Translations under genes and position numbers: made by a program | Notes under the pieces: model-generated | The model's input: the letters and a program-made list of their open reading frames with translations, nothing else | Told to the model about the DNA's origin: nothing | Databases searched by the model: none | DNA from: Natranaerobius thermophilus JW/NM-WN-LF | GTDB taxonomy: Bacteria; Bacillota; Natranaerobiia; Natranaerobiales; Natranaerobiaceae | NCBI RefSeq assembly: GCF_000020005.1 | Contig: NC_010718.1 | Location: 1,431,001 to 1,495,000, forward strand | Direction: 5' to 3' | DNA length: 64,000 bases | Shown: positions 1-8,304 of the stretch, piece by piece | Position numbering within the stretch: the stretch's first letter is position 1 | How the letters are laid out: each line of letters starts with the position of its first letter

Positions 1-1
1 G

Positions 2-121
2 GCAGGACAAATTTCTGGTTTGGTAAGCCAGGAACAGAGTGCCAGGGAGATTATCGAAGAAGTTATGACTGAAGCTAAAAATTTAGTGGACAGTTTTGAT
101 TCAAAGAATTTGGAAAGGTGA
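2..121 (+). CDS. fabK: Enoyl-ACP reductase II (FabK), C-terminal end only
   Basis: Only the last 39 codons are in the window; the open frame runs in from the left edge and stops at TGA 119-121. The tail begins AGQISGL, which fits the C-terminus of the FMN-dependent enoyl-ACP reductase FabK (nitronate monooxygenase-like fold), the enzyme for the last reduction step of fatty-acid elongation. Position directly before fabD supports this, since fabK-fabD-fabG is a common Firmicute order. A different protein of the 2-nitropropane dioxygenase family cannot be excluded from so short a piece. Confidence 0.6.
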   Translation, partial: AGQISGLVSQEQSAREIIEEVMTEAKNLVDSFDSKNLER

Positions 122-131
122 GGTGAAATGT

Positions 132-1082
132 ATGAAAAAACTAGGCTTTTTGTTTCCGGGCCAAGGTGCTCAATACGTAGGAATGGGAAAATTTCTATAT
201 GATAATTACCAACCAGCCCAAAAAATCTTCGAAACAGCAGGTGAAGTTCTGGGTTTTGATATAAAGGACAAGATTTTTAACGGAACAAAAGAAGATTTAC
301 GTAAAACAGAATTAACACAACCAGCTATTTTGACAACTTCAGTCGCTTCTGCTACGGTATTACAGGAACAAGGTTTGGCACCGCAAGGTGCTGCAGGGCT
401 TAGTTTGGGAGAGTACAGTTCACTGGTGATAGCAGGATCCATCAAATTTGAAGATGCTCTTGTTATTGTTCAAAGAAGAGGACAATATATGCAAGAAGCC
501 GTCCCTGAAGGTAAAGGCAAAATGGTATCTGTTTTAGGTTTAGAAGATAAACAGGTTGAAAAAGCTTGTGAAATGGTGAGAACAGAAACTGATAAATATG
601 TGGTTCCTGCTAATTATAACAGTCCTAAGCAGATTGTCATCTCCGGAGAGGCCGAGGGTGTTGAATTGGCCAAAGAGAAATGTCATGAACTAGGTGCAAA
701 AAGAACTAAAGAAGTTTCCGTAAGTGCGCCTTTTCATTGTGAATTACTTGAGCCAGCTGCAGCTAAACTAAAGGTAGAACTGGATCAAATTGAAATTAAA
801 GAACCAGAAATTGATGTAATATCAAATGTGACTGGAGAACCTTTTCAAACGGCTCAAGAAGTCCGTGAAAATTTAATTAGACAGGTGAAATCCCCAGTGT
901 TATTACATCAGTCGTTTACTAAAATGATTAACATGGGATATGATGGTTTTATCGATGTAGGTCCAGGTAACACTATGACGAAGCTTTTAAGTAAAGTTGA
1001 CCGTAAGGTTTATCAGACTTCAGTTGATAAAGGAAATAATTTACAAGAATTGTTATCTAATAAGGAGGACCTGCTTAAATGA
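132..1082 (+). CDS. fabD: Malonyl-CoA:ACP transacylase FabD
   Basis: FabD moves the malonyl group from CoA to acyl carrier protein, supplying the extender unit for fatty-acid synthesis in the cytoplasm. The 316-residue protein opens with the family signature FPGQGAQ near residue 8, carries the nucleophile Ser91 in GLSLG, a conserved Arg pair near 115 and the catalytic His202 in APFHCELL. The ATG at 132 is preferred over an upstream in-frame codon at 96 because it follows a purine-rich GAAAGGTGAGGTG and gives the usual MKKLGFLFPGQG start. The stop overlaps the start of fabG by four bases (ATGA), so the two are probably translationally coupled. Confidence 0.96.
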   Translation: MKKLGFLFPGQGAQYVGMGKFLYDNYQPAQKIFETAGEVLGFDIKDKIFNGTKEDLRKTELTQPAILTTSVASATVLQEQGLAPQGAAGLSLGEYSSLVIAGSIKFEDALVIVQRRGQYMQEAVPEGKGKMVSVLGLEDKQVEKACEMVRTETDKYVVPANYNSPKQIVISGEAEGVELAKEKCHELGAKRTKEVSVSAPFHCELLEPAAAKLKVELDQIEIKEPEIDVISNVTGEPFQTAQEVRENLIRQVKSPVLLHQSFTKMINMGYDGFIDVGPGNTMTKLLSKVDRKVYQTSVDKGNNLQELLSNKEDLLK

Positions 1083-1810
1083 GTAAAATTGCTGTTATTA
1101 CTGGCGGTTCTAGGGGTATAGGTAGAAGTGTTACACTAAACTTAGCAAAAGCTGGGTATGATGTTTTAATTAATTATTCTTCTAACTCCAGTGCTTGCCA
1201 AGAAGTTAAAAAGGAAGTTGAAGCTATTGGACAACGGGCCGAATGTTATCAGGCCGCTGTAGAGAATTATCAAGATGTTGAAGCAATGGGTAATTATGCT
1301 ATGGAAAAATACGGAAATATAAATGTATTGGTCAATAATGCAGGGATTACTCAAGATAAACTTTTTCTGAGAATGAAAGAACAAGATTTTGAAAAAGTGA
1401 TTGATGTGAATCTTAAAGGTGTTTATAATTGTAGTAAAGTGTTTTCAAAACCTATGATCAAAAATAGATCAGGTACAATAATTAATATGGCATCTATTGC
1501 TGGGATCATAGGAAATGCAGGCCAAGCAAATTATTCAGCCAGTAAAGCTGGTGTCATAGGTTTAACGAAAACTTTAGCACGTGAATTAGCACCAAGGGGA
1601 GTTAGAGTTAATGCTGTCGCTCCTGGCTTTATAGATACAGAGATGACTGAGAACCTATCGGAACAAGTAAAAGAGGAGTTATTAAATCAAATACCTATGA
1701 AGAGATATGGTTGCCCTGAAGAAGTGGCTGAAACTGTACTATTTTTAACTGAACAGGCTACATATTTGACTGGACAAGTGATTAATGTAGATGGTGGTAT
1801 GGTGATGTGA
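1079..1810 (+). CDS. fabG: 3-oxoacyl-ACP reductase FabG
   Basis: FabG is the NADPH-dependent short-chain dehydrogenase that reduces 3-ketoacyl-ACP in each elongation round. At 243 residues it has normal length. Visible motifs are the Rossmann turn TGGSRGIG (residues 8-15), NNAG (86-89), the catalytic Asn111, Ser139, Tyr152 and Lys156 in the YxxxK pattern, and a C-terminal NVDGGMVM. The SD GGAGG lies at 1063-1067 inside the end of fabD. The gap to acpP holds a candidate FapR operator. Confidence 0.97.
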   Translation: MSKIAVITGGSRGIGRSVTLNLAKAGYDVLINYSSNSSACQEVKKEVEAIGQRAECYQAAVENYQDVEAMGNYAMEKYGNINVLVNNAGITQDKLFLRMKEQDFEKVIDVNLKGVYNCSKVFSKPMIKNRSGTIINMASIAGIIGNAGQANYSASKAGVIGLTKTLARELAPRGVRVNAVAPGFIDTEMTENLSEQVKEELLNQIPMKRYGCPEEVAETVLFLTEQATYLTGQVINVDGGMVM

Positions 1811-1854
1811 TTTTAAAACCCTAGTTTATTACAAATATTAACTAATACATTATT

Positions 1855-1871
1855 ATAGTACCTAGCACTAA
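1855..1871 (+). promoter_or_regulatory. Candidate FapR operator before acpP
   Basis: The 17-mer ATAGTACCTAGCACTAA has the shape of the FapR box known from Bacillus (half sites TTAGTA and TACTAA with a 5-base CCTGG-like centre); by eye it differs from an ideal inverted repeat at one base in each arm. It sits just before the acpP Shine-Dalgarno, so a bound repressor would block transcription of acpP and fabF. FapR is released by malonyl-CoA, which would link the genes to precursor supply. The fapR gene itself would lie outside the window. Confidence 0.6.
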
Positions 1872-1888
1872 AGAGGGGAGGTGACAAT

Positions 1889-2119
1889 GTGGCTACCTTT
1901 GATAAAGTGAAAGACATTGTTGTGGATCAGCTGGGAGTAGATGAAGATCAAGTGACTATGGAAGCTAATTTCACTGAAGACTTAGAAGCTGATTCTTTAG
2001 ACATTGTGGAATTAATTATGGCTATGGAAGAAGAGTTTGACATGGAAATCTCAGATGAGGAAGCTGAGAAAATGAGCACTGTTGGTGATGTTGTTAATTA
2101 TATTGAACAGAATCAGTAA
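1889..2119 (+). CDS. acpP: Acyl carrier protein AcpP
   Basis: The 76-residue acidic protein carries the growing acyl chain on a 4'-phosphopantetheine arm. The attachment serine is Ser36 in the invariant [10 protein letters not shown] context, and the whole chain is alignable with known ACPs. Translation starts at GTG 1889; the ATG at 1887 is in another frame and cannot be used. GGGGAGGTG at 1875-1883 is a strong ribosome binding site. It follows fabG at 78 bases and is followed by a perfect hairpin before fabF. Confidence 0.97.
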   Translation: MATFDKVKDIVVDQLGVDEDQVTMEANFTEDLEADSLDIVELIMAMEEEFDMEISDEEAEKMSTVGDVVNYIEQNQ

Positions 2120-2122
2120 TAT

Positions 2123-2148
2123 GAGAAAGTCCCTATAGGGACTTTCTC
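2123..2148 (+). terminator. Perfect 26-base palindromic hairpin after acpP
   Basis: GAGAAAGTCCC at 2123-2133 pairs exactly with GGGACTTTCTC at 2138-2148 around a TATA loop, starting four bases after the acpP stop. No U-run follows (TAAATTATAG), so it is a poor intrinsic terminator. It may protect the abundant acpP message from 3' decay or partly lower fabF expression. Confidence 0.5.
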
Positions 2149-2231
2149 TAAATTATAGATTTTAGGTAAACAAGCAATAAGTTGTTTTAGCAAGCTATCA
2201 AACCTATCTTTACTGAAAGTGGGTGATTAAT

Positions 2232-3470
2232 TTGAACAGGGTTGTTGTGACTGGCTTGGGAGTTATCAGTCCTAACGGTTTAGGTAAAGAACAGTTTTGG
2301 AATGCACTACAAAATGGGAGCAGCGGAGTAGATGAAATCACATCTTTTGATACCGAAGAATTTTCAACAAAAATAGCTGGTGAAGTATTAGACTTTGAAG
2401 CCACAGACTTTTTTAGTAAAAAAGAAGCGAGGAGAATGGATAGGTTTGTTCAATTTGCGTCAGCTGCTAGTCAGATGGCTGTCGATGATGCAGCTCTTGA
2501 AATAACTGATGAATTGAAAAATTCAGTAGGAGTTTCTATAGGCTCAGGAATAGGTGGACTACAAACCTTAGAAGAAAGTCATAAAAAGCTAATGGAAAAA
2601 GGGCCTAAAAGAGTAAGCCCCTTATTTATTCCCATGATGATTGCTAATATGGCTTCGGGTAAGGTGTCAATAGATTTGGGTGCAAAAGGACCAAATTTGA
2701 CTTTAGTAACTGCTTGTGCTACTGCTGCTCATGCTATCGGTGAATCGCTCAGAATACTTCAAAGGGGTGAATGTGATGTGATGATCACCGGAGGATCTGA
2801 AGCGACTGTCACACCTTTAGCTATTGCAGGATTTGGTTCTATGAAGGCATTATCAACGCGAAATGACGATCCCCAAAAAGCAAGTCGGCCCTTTGATAAA
2901 AATAGGGACGGATTTGTAATGGGAGAAGGAGCTGGAGTTTTAGTTCTGGAAACTCTAGATCATGCAATCAAAAGAAATGCACCTATCTATGCGGAAGTAG
3001 CAGGATTTGGCATGACAGGTGATGCTTATCATATGACTGCTCCTTGTCCAGATTCCACTGGAGCCATTGCTTGTATGGAAGAAGCCATTCAGGATGCTGG
3101 TATTTCAAAAACTGAAATTCAGTATATAAATGCTCACGGCACTTCCACCGAGTATAATGACAGATTAGAAACTTTAGCCATCAAAGAAGTTTTCCAAGAA
3201 CATGCCGAAAATTTACTGGTAAGTTCAACCAAATCCATGACAGGCCACTTATTGGGGGCAGCAGGAGGGGTTGAAAGTGTAGCTACATTACTTTCAATGA
3301 CAAATAATTATGTTCATCCGACTATAAATTTAGAAACTCATGACCCTAAATGTGACCTGGATTACGTACCCAATGAGGGACGCCATGCGGAACTAGATAC
3401 TACTTTAGTGAATAATTTTGGCTTTGGTGGGACAAATGCTAGCTTAATTTTTAAAAGCTTGAAGGATTAA
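2232..3470 (+). CDS. fabF: 3-oxoacyl-ACP synthase II FabF
   Basis: FabF (KAS II) condenses acyl-ACP with malonyl-ACP to extend the chain by two carbons. The 412-residue thiolase-fold protein keeps the Cys-His-His triad: Cys162 in VTACATAAHA, His302 in NAHGTST and His339 in MTGHLLGAAG. The TTG at 2232 is taken as start: GGGTGATT lies at a proper distance upstream and the protein then begins MNRVVVTGLG as in relatives. A GTG at 2223 would add three residues and lies within the ribosome site. Confidence 0.95.
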   Translation: MNRVVVTGLGVISPNGLGKEQFWNALQNGSSGVDEITSFDTEEFSTKIAGEVLDFEATDFFSKKEARRMDRFVQFASAASQMAVDDAALEITDELKNSVGVSIGSGIGGLQTLEESHKKLMEKGPKRVSPLFIPMMIANMASGKVSIDLGAKGPNLTLVTACATAAHAIGESLRILQRGECDVMITGGSEATVTPLAIAGFGSMKALSTRNDDPQKASRPFDKNRDGFVMGEGAGVLVLETLDHAIKRNAPIYAEVAGFGMTGDAYHMTAPCPDSTGAIACMEEAIQDAGISKTEIQYINAHGTSTEYNDRLETLAIKEVFQEHAENLLVSSTKSMTGHLLGAAGGVESVATLLSMTNNYVHPTINLETHDPKCDLDYVPNEGRHAELDTTLVNNFGFGGTNASLIFKSLKD

Positions 3471-3492
3471 CTATTTAAGTGAGGGATGTAAA

Positions 3493-4185
3493 ATGGGTAA
3501 GGAATGCCGCGATATTGTTGAACTAAAAGAAAAGTTAGGTATTTATGTGGATGATAAGTTACTACTACAAGCAGTGACTCATACTTCCTATGCCCATGAA
3601 CAAAAAGATGTTGTTGATCACAATGAAAGGCTTGAGTTTTTAGGAGATGCTGTTTTAGAACTGGCAATCAGCGAAACATTATATAAAAAATACCCTGAGC
3701 TACCTGAGGGTGAGCTTACCAAATTAAGAGCAGAGTTAGTGTGCGAATTATCTTTAGTTAAAATTGCAGAAAAATTAGATCTGGGAAAATATTTAAGGTT
3801 AGGCAAAGGCGAGGATAGTACTGGAGGAAGAGACCGGCGTTCTACCCTGGCAGATACAGTTGAAGCTTTAATTGGAGCTGTTTACTTACAAACAAATTAC
3901 GATCAAACGAAACAACTGATTCTTGACTTATTTAAAGATCAATTAAGTCATATTGATAATCAACGGATTGGTGATTATAAAACTATGATACAAGAATTAG
4001 TACAGGATAGATATGGTGATCCACCTAAATATCAAATTGTTAAAGAATCGGGTCCAGATCATGACAAGAGTTTTGTTGCTGAAGTCCAAATTAACAATGA
4101 AGTCGTGGGTAGAGGCAGTGGTAAAAGCAAAAAAGAGGCAGAACAGAATGCGGCTCATTTTGCTTTTCAAAAATTAAGTAAATAA
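3493..4185 (+). CDS. rnc: Ribonuclease III
   Basis: RNase III cuts double-stranded RNA, above all the rRNA precursor stems. The 230-residue protein has the signature NERLEFLGDAVL near residue 43, a second acidic cluster DTVEALIGAVY near 117, and a C-terminal double-stranded-RNA-binding domain ending in KSKKEAEQNAAHFAF. The start ATG follows AAGTGAGGG. It is 22 bases after fabF; the order acpP-fabF-rnc-smc-ftsY is widespread in Firmicutes, except that spoVS is placed between rnc and smc here. Confidence 0.97.
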   Translation: MGKECRDIVELKEKLGIYVDDKLLLQAVTHTSYAHEQKDVVDHNERLEFLGDAVLELAISETLYKKYPELPEGELTKLRAELVCELSLVKIAEKLDLGKYLRLGKGEDSTGGRDRRSTLADTVEALIGAVYLQTNYDQTKQLILDLFKDQLSHIDNQRIGDYKTMIQELVQDRYGDPPKYQIVKESGPDHDKSFVAEVQINNEVVGRGSGKSKKEAEQNAAHFAFQKLSK

Positions 4186-4203
4186 ATTAATTTTAACCAA
4201 GTG

Positions 4204-4231
4204 GCAGGAATTTGCTATGAACATATAGTAT
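4204..4231 (+). promoter_or_regulatory. Sigma-H-like promoter for spoVS
   Basis: GCAGGAATT at 4204-4212 fits the sigma-H -35 pattern RNAGGAWWW exactly. Twelve bases later ATAGTAT at 4225-4231 fits the -10 pattern RNNGAAT with one mismatch. In Bacillus subtilis spoVS is transcribed by sigma-H, so position and identity agree. The run AGTATATTATAAAG that follows could also serve a sigma-A polymerase. Confidence 0.5.
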
Positions 4232-4246
4232 ATTATAAAGTAAGCT

Positions 4247-4322
4247 AAAACAATTCAATTAAAGTTTTGGTGCATTTCAAAGTTAAGAAGAAGTTAAATT
4301 ACAAAAAACAATTCAAGTAAAG
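4247..4322 (+). repeat. Pair of 18-base direct repeats in the spoVS leader
   Basis: AAAACAATTCAATTAAAG at 4247-4264 recurs as AAAACAATTCAAGTAAAG at 4305-4322 with one difference, 58 bases apart (start to start). The second copy ends at the spoVS Shine-Dalgarno. They could be two binding sites for a regulator or a small tandem duplication; the sequence alone does not decide. Confidence 0.45.
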
Positions 4323-4339
4323 GGGGAAGCTTTAAAACA

Positions 4340-4600
4340 ATGGAAGTACTAAAAGTTTCTGCTCAATCAGAACCAAAGGCTGTTGCAGGTGCACTGTCGG
4401 CTGTAGTGAGAGAACATGGCGCTGCTGAGATTCAGTCAGTAGGAGCAGGTGCCGTTAATCAGGCAGTAAAAGCGATTGCTATTGCGAGAGGGTTTGTATC
4501 TCCTAATGGGATTGATTTGGTATGTATCCCGGCTTTTACTGAAATTGAGATTGATGGTGAAGAAAGAACAGCCATTAAATTTTATCTTGAATCTCGCTAA
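4340..4600 (+). CDS. spoVS: Stage V sporulation protein S
   Basis: SpoVS is a small Alba-like protein needed for coat assembly and late sporulation in Bacillus, acting early through septation and development control. The 86-residue chain matches the family along its entire length: MEVLKVSAQSEPK at the start, the central GAGAVNQAVKAIAIARGF and the C-terminal FTEIEIDGEERTAIKF. GGGGGAAG at 4322-4329 serves as ribosome site. It forms a separate unit with a sigma-H-like promoter and a terminator. A further inverted repeat, TTGAATCTC/GAGATTCAA at 4587-4613, spans the stop codon. Confidence 0.96.
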   Translation: MEVLKVSAQSEPKAVAGALSAVVREHGAAEIQSVGAGAVNQAVKAIAIARGFVSPNGIDLVCIPAFTEIEIDGEERTAIKFYLESR

Positions 4601-4637
4601 AATTGAGATTCAAAGCAATTGAAACTTGTTATTACAG

Positions 4638-4670
4638 TACCTGCTTGTGCAAACAAGCAGGTATTTTGTT
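4638..4670 (+). terminator. Rho-independent terminator after spoVS
   Basis: TACCTGCTTGT at 4638-4648 pairs with ACAAGCAGGTA at 4653-4663 around GCAA and is followed by TTTTGTT. It separates spoVS from smc, whose start lies only 27 bases further on, so smc must rely on read-through or on a promoter inside this hairpin region. Confidence 0.85.
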
Positions 4671-4697
4671 GCGTGGAGTCTAGAGGAGCGTGGTATT

Positions 4698-7600
4698 TTG
4701 TTAAAAAAACTAGAATTAGTCGGTTTTAAGTCCTTTCCTGAAAAAACAACATTTGAGCTCTCTGATGGTATCACAGCCGTAGTTGGGCCTAACGGTTGTG
4801 GTAAAAGTAATATCAGTGATGCAATTCGATGGGTACTGGGAGAACATCGAACAAAACCTCTTCGTGGTGAAAAAATGGAAGATTTCATTTTTTCCGGTAC
4901 TCAAAATAAAAAAGCTATGAATATGGCAGAAGTTACGCTAACTCTTGATAATTCTCAAGGGCATTTGGGACTTGATTACGATGAAGTGACAATTAAGAGA
5001 AAATACTACAGAAGTGGAGACAGTGAATATTTTTTAAATAAAACACCTTGTCGATTAAAAGATATTCAGGAAACTTTCATGGATACTGGTTTGGGAAAAG
5101 ATACATATTCAATTATTAGCCAAGGAGAGATTGACAAAATATTATCAGCTTCCCCTTATGAGAGGAGATATCTCTTTGAGGAAGCCTCAGGTATTTTAAA
5201 ACATAAGACGCGAAAGCAAGAAGCACTTAAGCGGCTGAATGATACTGAGCACAATCTTTCCAGGGTTTCCGATGTTATCGAGGAATTAAATCAACAATTA
5301 CCCCCTCTAAAACAACAAGCTGAAAGAGCTAGCAAGTATAAAGAACTTAAAGATAAAATGATGAAATTGGAAGTAAACCTTTTAGCTCATAGAATAGATG
5401 AAAAGAGAGCTAAATGGTATGAATTAGATGAAACTTATAAGCAGATAGAAAATAACAAGGAAGAAATATCTTCTCAGCTTAGAACTATTGAAAGTGAACT
5501 AGAAACCATTAAAACCCAGTTAGTTGACTTGGAGAAAGAGATGGAGAAGCAGCAACAGCAAAATGTAGAAGTAGTAAGTGAGATAGAACAAAAACAGGGA
5601 CAAGATAAAATTTTATCTGAGCGTAAGGAAAATTTGGAAAAAGAACAAGTCCGTCTTGAATCCGAACAGGCAAATATTGAAAAAGAAATTGAGAAGTTAA
5701 CAACTTCCTTGACAGACCTTGATAATAAATATGAATCTCTGAAGAAAGAAAAACATCAAGTGGAAGAAGATTTGCATAACATAAAAAACCGTCTTGATAA
5801 AATGTCCCAAGAAAATAATGAACTGGAAAATGCGAAAGCATCTTTAATAGAAGTGATTAGTCATCGTCAAAGAAAAGAAACTGAATATGATAACTATTAT
5901 AAGGAACAAACACGTCTTAAAAAGGAATTAGATGAGCTAAAAACTGAAGTAAAAAAATTACAGTCTAGACAAGAAGAACTTGACAATAAAATTAAACAAA
6001 TAAAAGAGCAGCAAATAACAAAACAAAGTCGTCTGGATGAATTAGTAACTAAAATAACCTCTGAAAAACAAAGAATTGATGGGTTAGAGTCTGAAAAACA
6101 ACAATTAACAGATCGTATAAATGACCTTAATCAAAGACTCCAAGGTTATAAATCCAGGTATGAAGCTTTAAAGGAGTTCTATAATTCAGATAGTTTTTCC
6201 AGGGGAGTTAGAGAAGTTTTAAAACTAAAAGAAAATAACCCCCAGTCTTGGAGTGGAGTAATAGGAACTGTTTCACAGCTCATATCTGTGGAAAAACATT
6301 ATTTAAAAGCTATTGAAACTGCTTTAGGACAAGCTCAACAGAATATAGTTACAGCTAATGATGCCGAAGCTAAAAAAGTATTAGAACATTTAAAGAAATA
6401 CAAACTCGGTAGAGCTACTTGCCTGCCCTTAGATAATTTACAACCCAGATACTTAAATCAAAAACAACGTCAAATAATCAGAGAATGTGAGATTACTGGT
6501 ATAGCCTCACAGTTGATCACTATATCTGAAAAATACAGAGTAGTTGCCGAGCATCTGTTAGGCCGAGTTATTGTTGTACCCAATATGGATACTGGTTTAG
6601 AGTTAGCCAAAAAACTCAAGTTTAGTCTTAAACTAGTTACACTAGACGGCGAATTGATTTTACCAGGAGGAGCTATGGTAGGGGGAAGTAACAAAAAGTC
6701 GTCCTCTTCTTTGCAACAGCAACTATCCAATGACGATAATAAAACTAAATTACAAAATCAGATCTCAACTACCCAAAAAGAACTTCAAAAATTACAGGAA
6801 GATCAAAAACAGATAGAAGAACAGCTTCAGAATAAAAGAAGCAATATTGACAAGTTGATGTCTGAACGACATCAATTAGATTTGGAATTAGGTGAGTTGA
6901 GAAAAGATCAAGAGAATTTTGCAACTGAAAAAGCCAAAATACTAGAAGACATAGAAGTCTATCAGCTTAAACAACAGACAAAACAACAGGAACTTTCGGA
7001 TTTAGACAGTAATATTGAAGAAACGGAATCAAAATTACAGGAACTCGATCAAACTAGAAGTAAACTCGAACAGGATATTAAAGAACTTGAAACCGAATTT
7101 AAACAAACTAGTGATGAATACAAAAAGCTCAATGAACAGAAATTAACCTTTGAAGTTAATGTTGGGAAATTAGATGAAAGGTTAAAAAATATCAGTGAAG
7201 ACAGACAGGAAACTTATGAAAAAACGAGATATTATCGGGAAGAAAAGTTACCTCAAATAAAGGAAGAGCTGAAAGAGTTATCAGAAAAGATAAATGATAC
7301 TATCAACGAGAAAAAAGACAATCATACCAAAATTGAAGAACTTAGGACAAAGCAGCGGGAATTATCCAATACCTTGGACAATCTGAAACAAGAACGAGAA
7401 AATACGAGAGAAACTCTAAGTGAAAAAGAAACTCGTCAAAAAGAGTTAGCCAAACAAGAGAAAGAAATAGACCAACAGAGCTCTCAATTGAAGATGAAAA
7501 AGAGCAGAATTGAAACAGAACTATCAAATATACTAGAACGCCTTGATGAACAGTATGATATGGAACCTCAGGAAGCTTTAAATCATAAAGAAGCCATTGA

Positions 7601-8273
7601 TGATTTTAAAAAATACGAATATCAGATTAAAAACATCCAATCAGAGATAAATCAATTGGGTGAAGTCAATTTGGGCGCTATAGAAGAATACAACAGGTTA
7701 CAAGAAAGGATGGACTTCCTAAAAGATCAACAAAAGGATTTGAGATCCGCTCAGAAATCATTAAACAAATTATTATCAGAAATTGATTCTACGATGAAAA
7801 ATAGTTTTTCAGAGACAGTCACTAAGATTAATCAGACATTTAAAAGAGTTTTCACAGAAATATACGGTGGAGGTTCGGCTCATTTAGAATACACTGATGA
7901 AAGCGATCTGTTAAACACAGGTATAGAGATAATTGCCAAGCCACCTGGTAAAAAGAAACAAAATTTATCTTTATTATCCGGAGGTGAACGGGCATTAACT
8001 GTCATTGCCTTACTTTTCTCCGTTCACGAGATTAAACCCACACCATTTTGCATTTTAGATGAAATAGATGCTTCTTTAGATGAATCTAACTTAGAAATAC
8101 TGACCAGATTTATGAAAAGTTATGCCCAAAATACACAATTTATTGTGATAACTCATCGGAAAAAGACTATGTTAGCTGCTAATAGATTTTATGGTATTAC
8201 CATGGCTGAACCCGGCATCAGTCAACTTATTTCAGTTAAACTAGAAGATGATGATATAATAGAAACCGCTTAG
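4698..8273 (+). CDS. smc: Chromosome segregation ATPase SMC
   Basis: SMC is the ATPase of the bacterial condensin that works with ScpA and ScpB to compact and resolve the origin regions. The 1191-residue protein has an N-terminal Walker A (GPNGCGKSN, near residue 32), long coiled coils around residues 170-500 and 680-1000, a hinge near 510-670, the signature LLSGGERALT near 1095 and Walker B CILDEIDASLD near 1120. TTG 4698 is the start: GAGGAGCG precedes it and the product begins MLKKLELVGFKSF. Codons further upstream would place the spoVS terminator inside the gene. Confidence 0.97.
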   Translation: MLKKLELVGFKSFPEKTTFELSDGITAVVGPNGCGKSNISDAIRWVLGEHRTKPLRGEKMEDFIFSGTQNKKAMNMAEVTLTLDNSQGHLGLDYDEVTIKRKYYRSGDSEYFLNKTPCRLKDIQETFMDTGLGKDTYSIISQGEIDKILSASPYERRYLFEEASGILKHKTRKQEALKRLNDTEHNLSRVSDVIEELNQQLPPLKQQAERASKYKELKDKMMKLEVNLLAHRIDEKRAKWYELDETYKQIENNKEEISSQLRTIESELETIKTQLVDLEKEMEKQQQQNVEVVSEIEQKQGQDKILSERKENLEKEQVRLESEQANIEKEIEKLTTSLTDLDNKYESLKKEKHQVEEDLHNIKNRLDKMSQENNELENAKASLIEVISHRQRKETEYDNYYKEQTRLKKELDELKTEVKKLQSRQEELDNKIKQIKEQQITKQSRLDELVTKITSEKQRIDGLESEKQQLTDRINDLNQRLQGYKSRYEALKEFYNSDSFSRGVREVLKLKENNPQSWSGVIGTVSQLISVEKHYLKAIETALGQAQQNIVTANDAEAKKVLEHLKKYKLGRATCLPLDNLQPRYLNQKQRQIIRECEITGIASQLITISEKYRVVAEHLLGRVIVVPNMDTGLELAKKLKFSLKLVTLDGELILPGGAMVGGSNKKSSSSLQQQLSNDDNKTKLQNQISTTQKELQKLQEDQKQIEEQLQNKRSNIDKLMSERHQLDLELGELRKDQENFATEKAKILEDIEVYQLKQQTKQQELSDLDSNIEETESKLQELDQTRSKLEQDIKELETEFKQTSDEYKKLNEQKLTFEVNVGKLDERLKNISEDRQETYEKTRYYREEKLPQIKEELKELSEKINDTINEKKDNHTKIEELRTKQRELSNTLDNLKQERENTRETLSEKETRQKELAKQEKEIDQQSSQLKMKKSRIETELSNILERLDEQYDMEPQEALNHKEAIDDFKKYEYQIKNIQSEINQLGEVNLGAIEEYNRLQERMDFLKDQQKDLRSAQKSLNKLLSEIDSTMKNSFSETVTKINQTFKRVFTEIYGGGSAHLEYTDESDLLNTGIEIIAKPPGKKKQNLSLLSGGERALTVIALLFSVHEIKPTPFCILDEIDASLDESNLEILTRFMKSYAQNTQFIVITHRKKTMLAANRFYGITMAEPGISQLISVKLEDDDIIETA

Positions 8274-8304
8274 ATTGGAAAATAAGAAAGGAGTGCAGTT
8301 AAAA

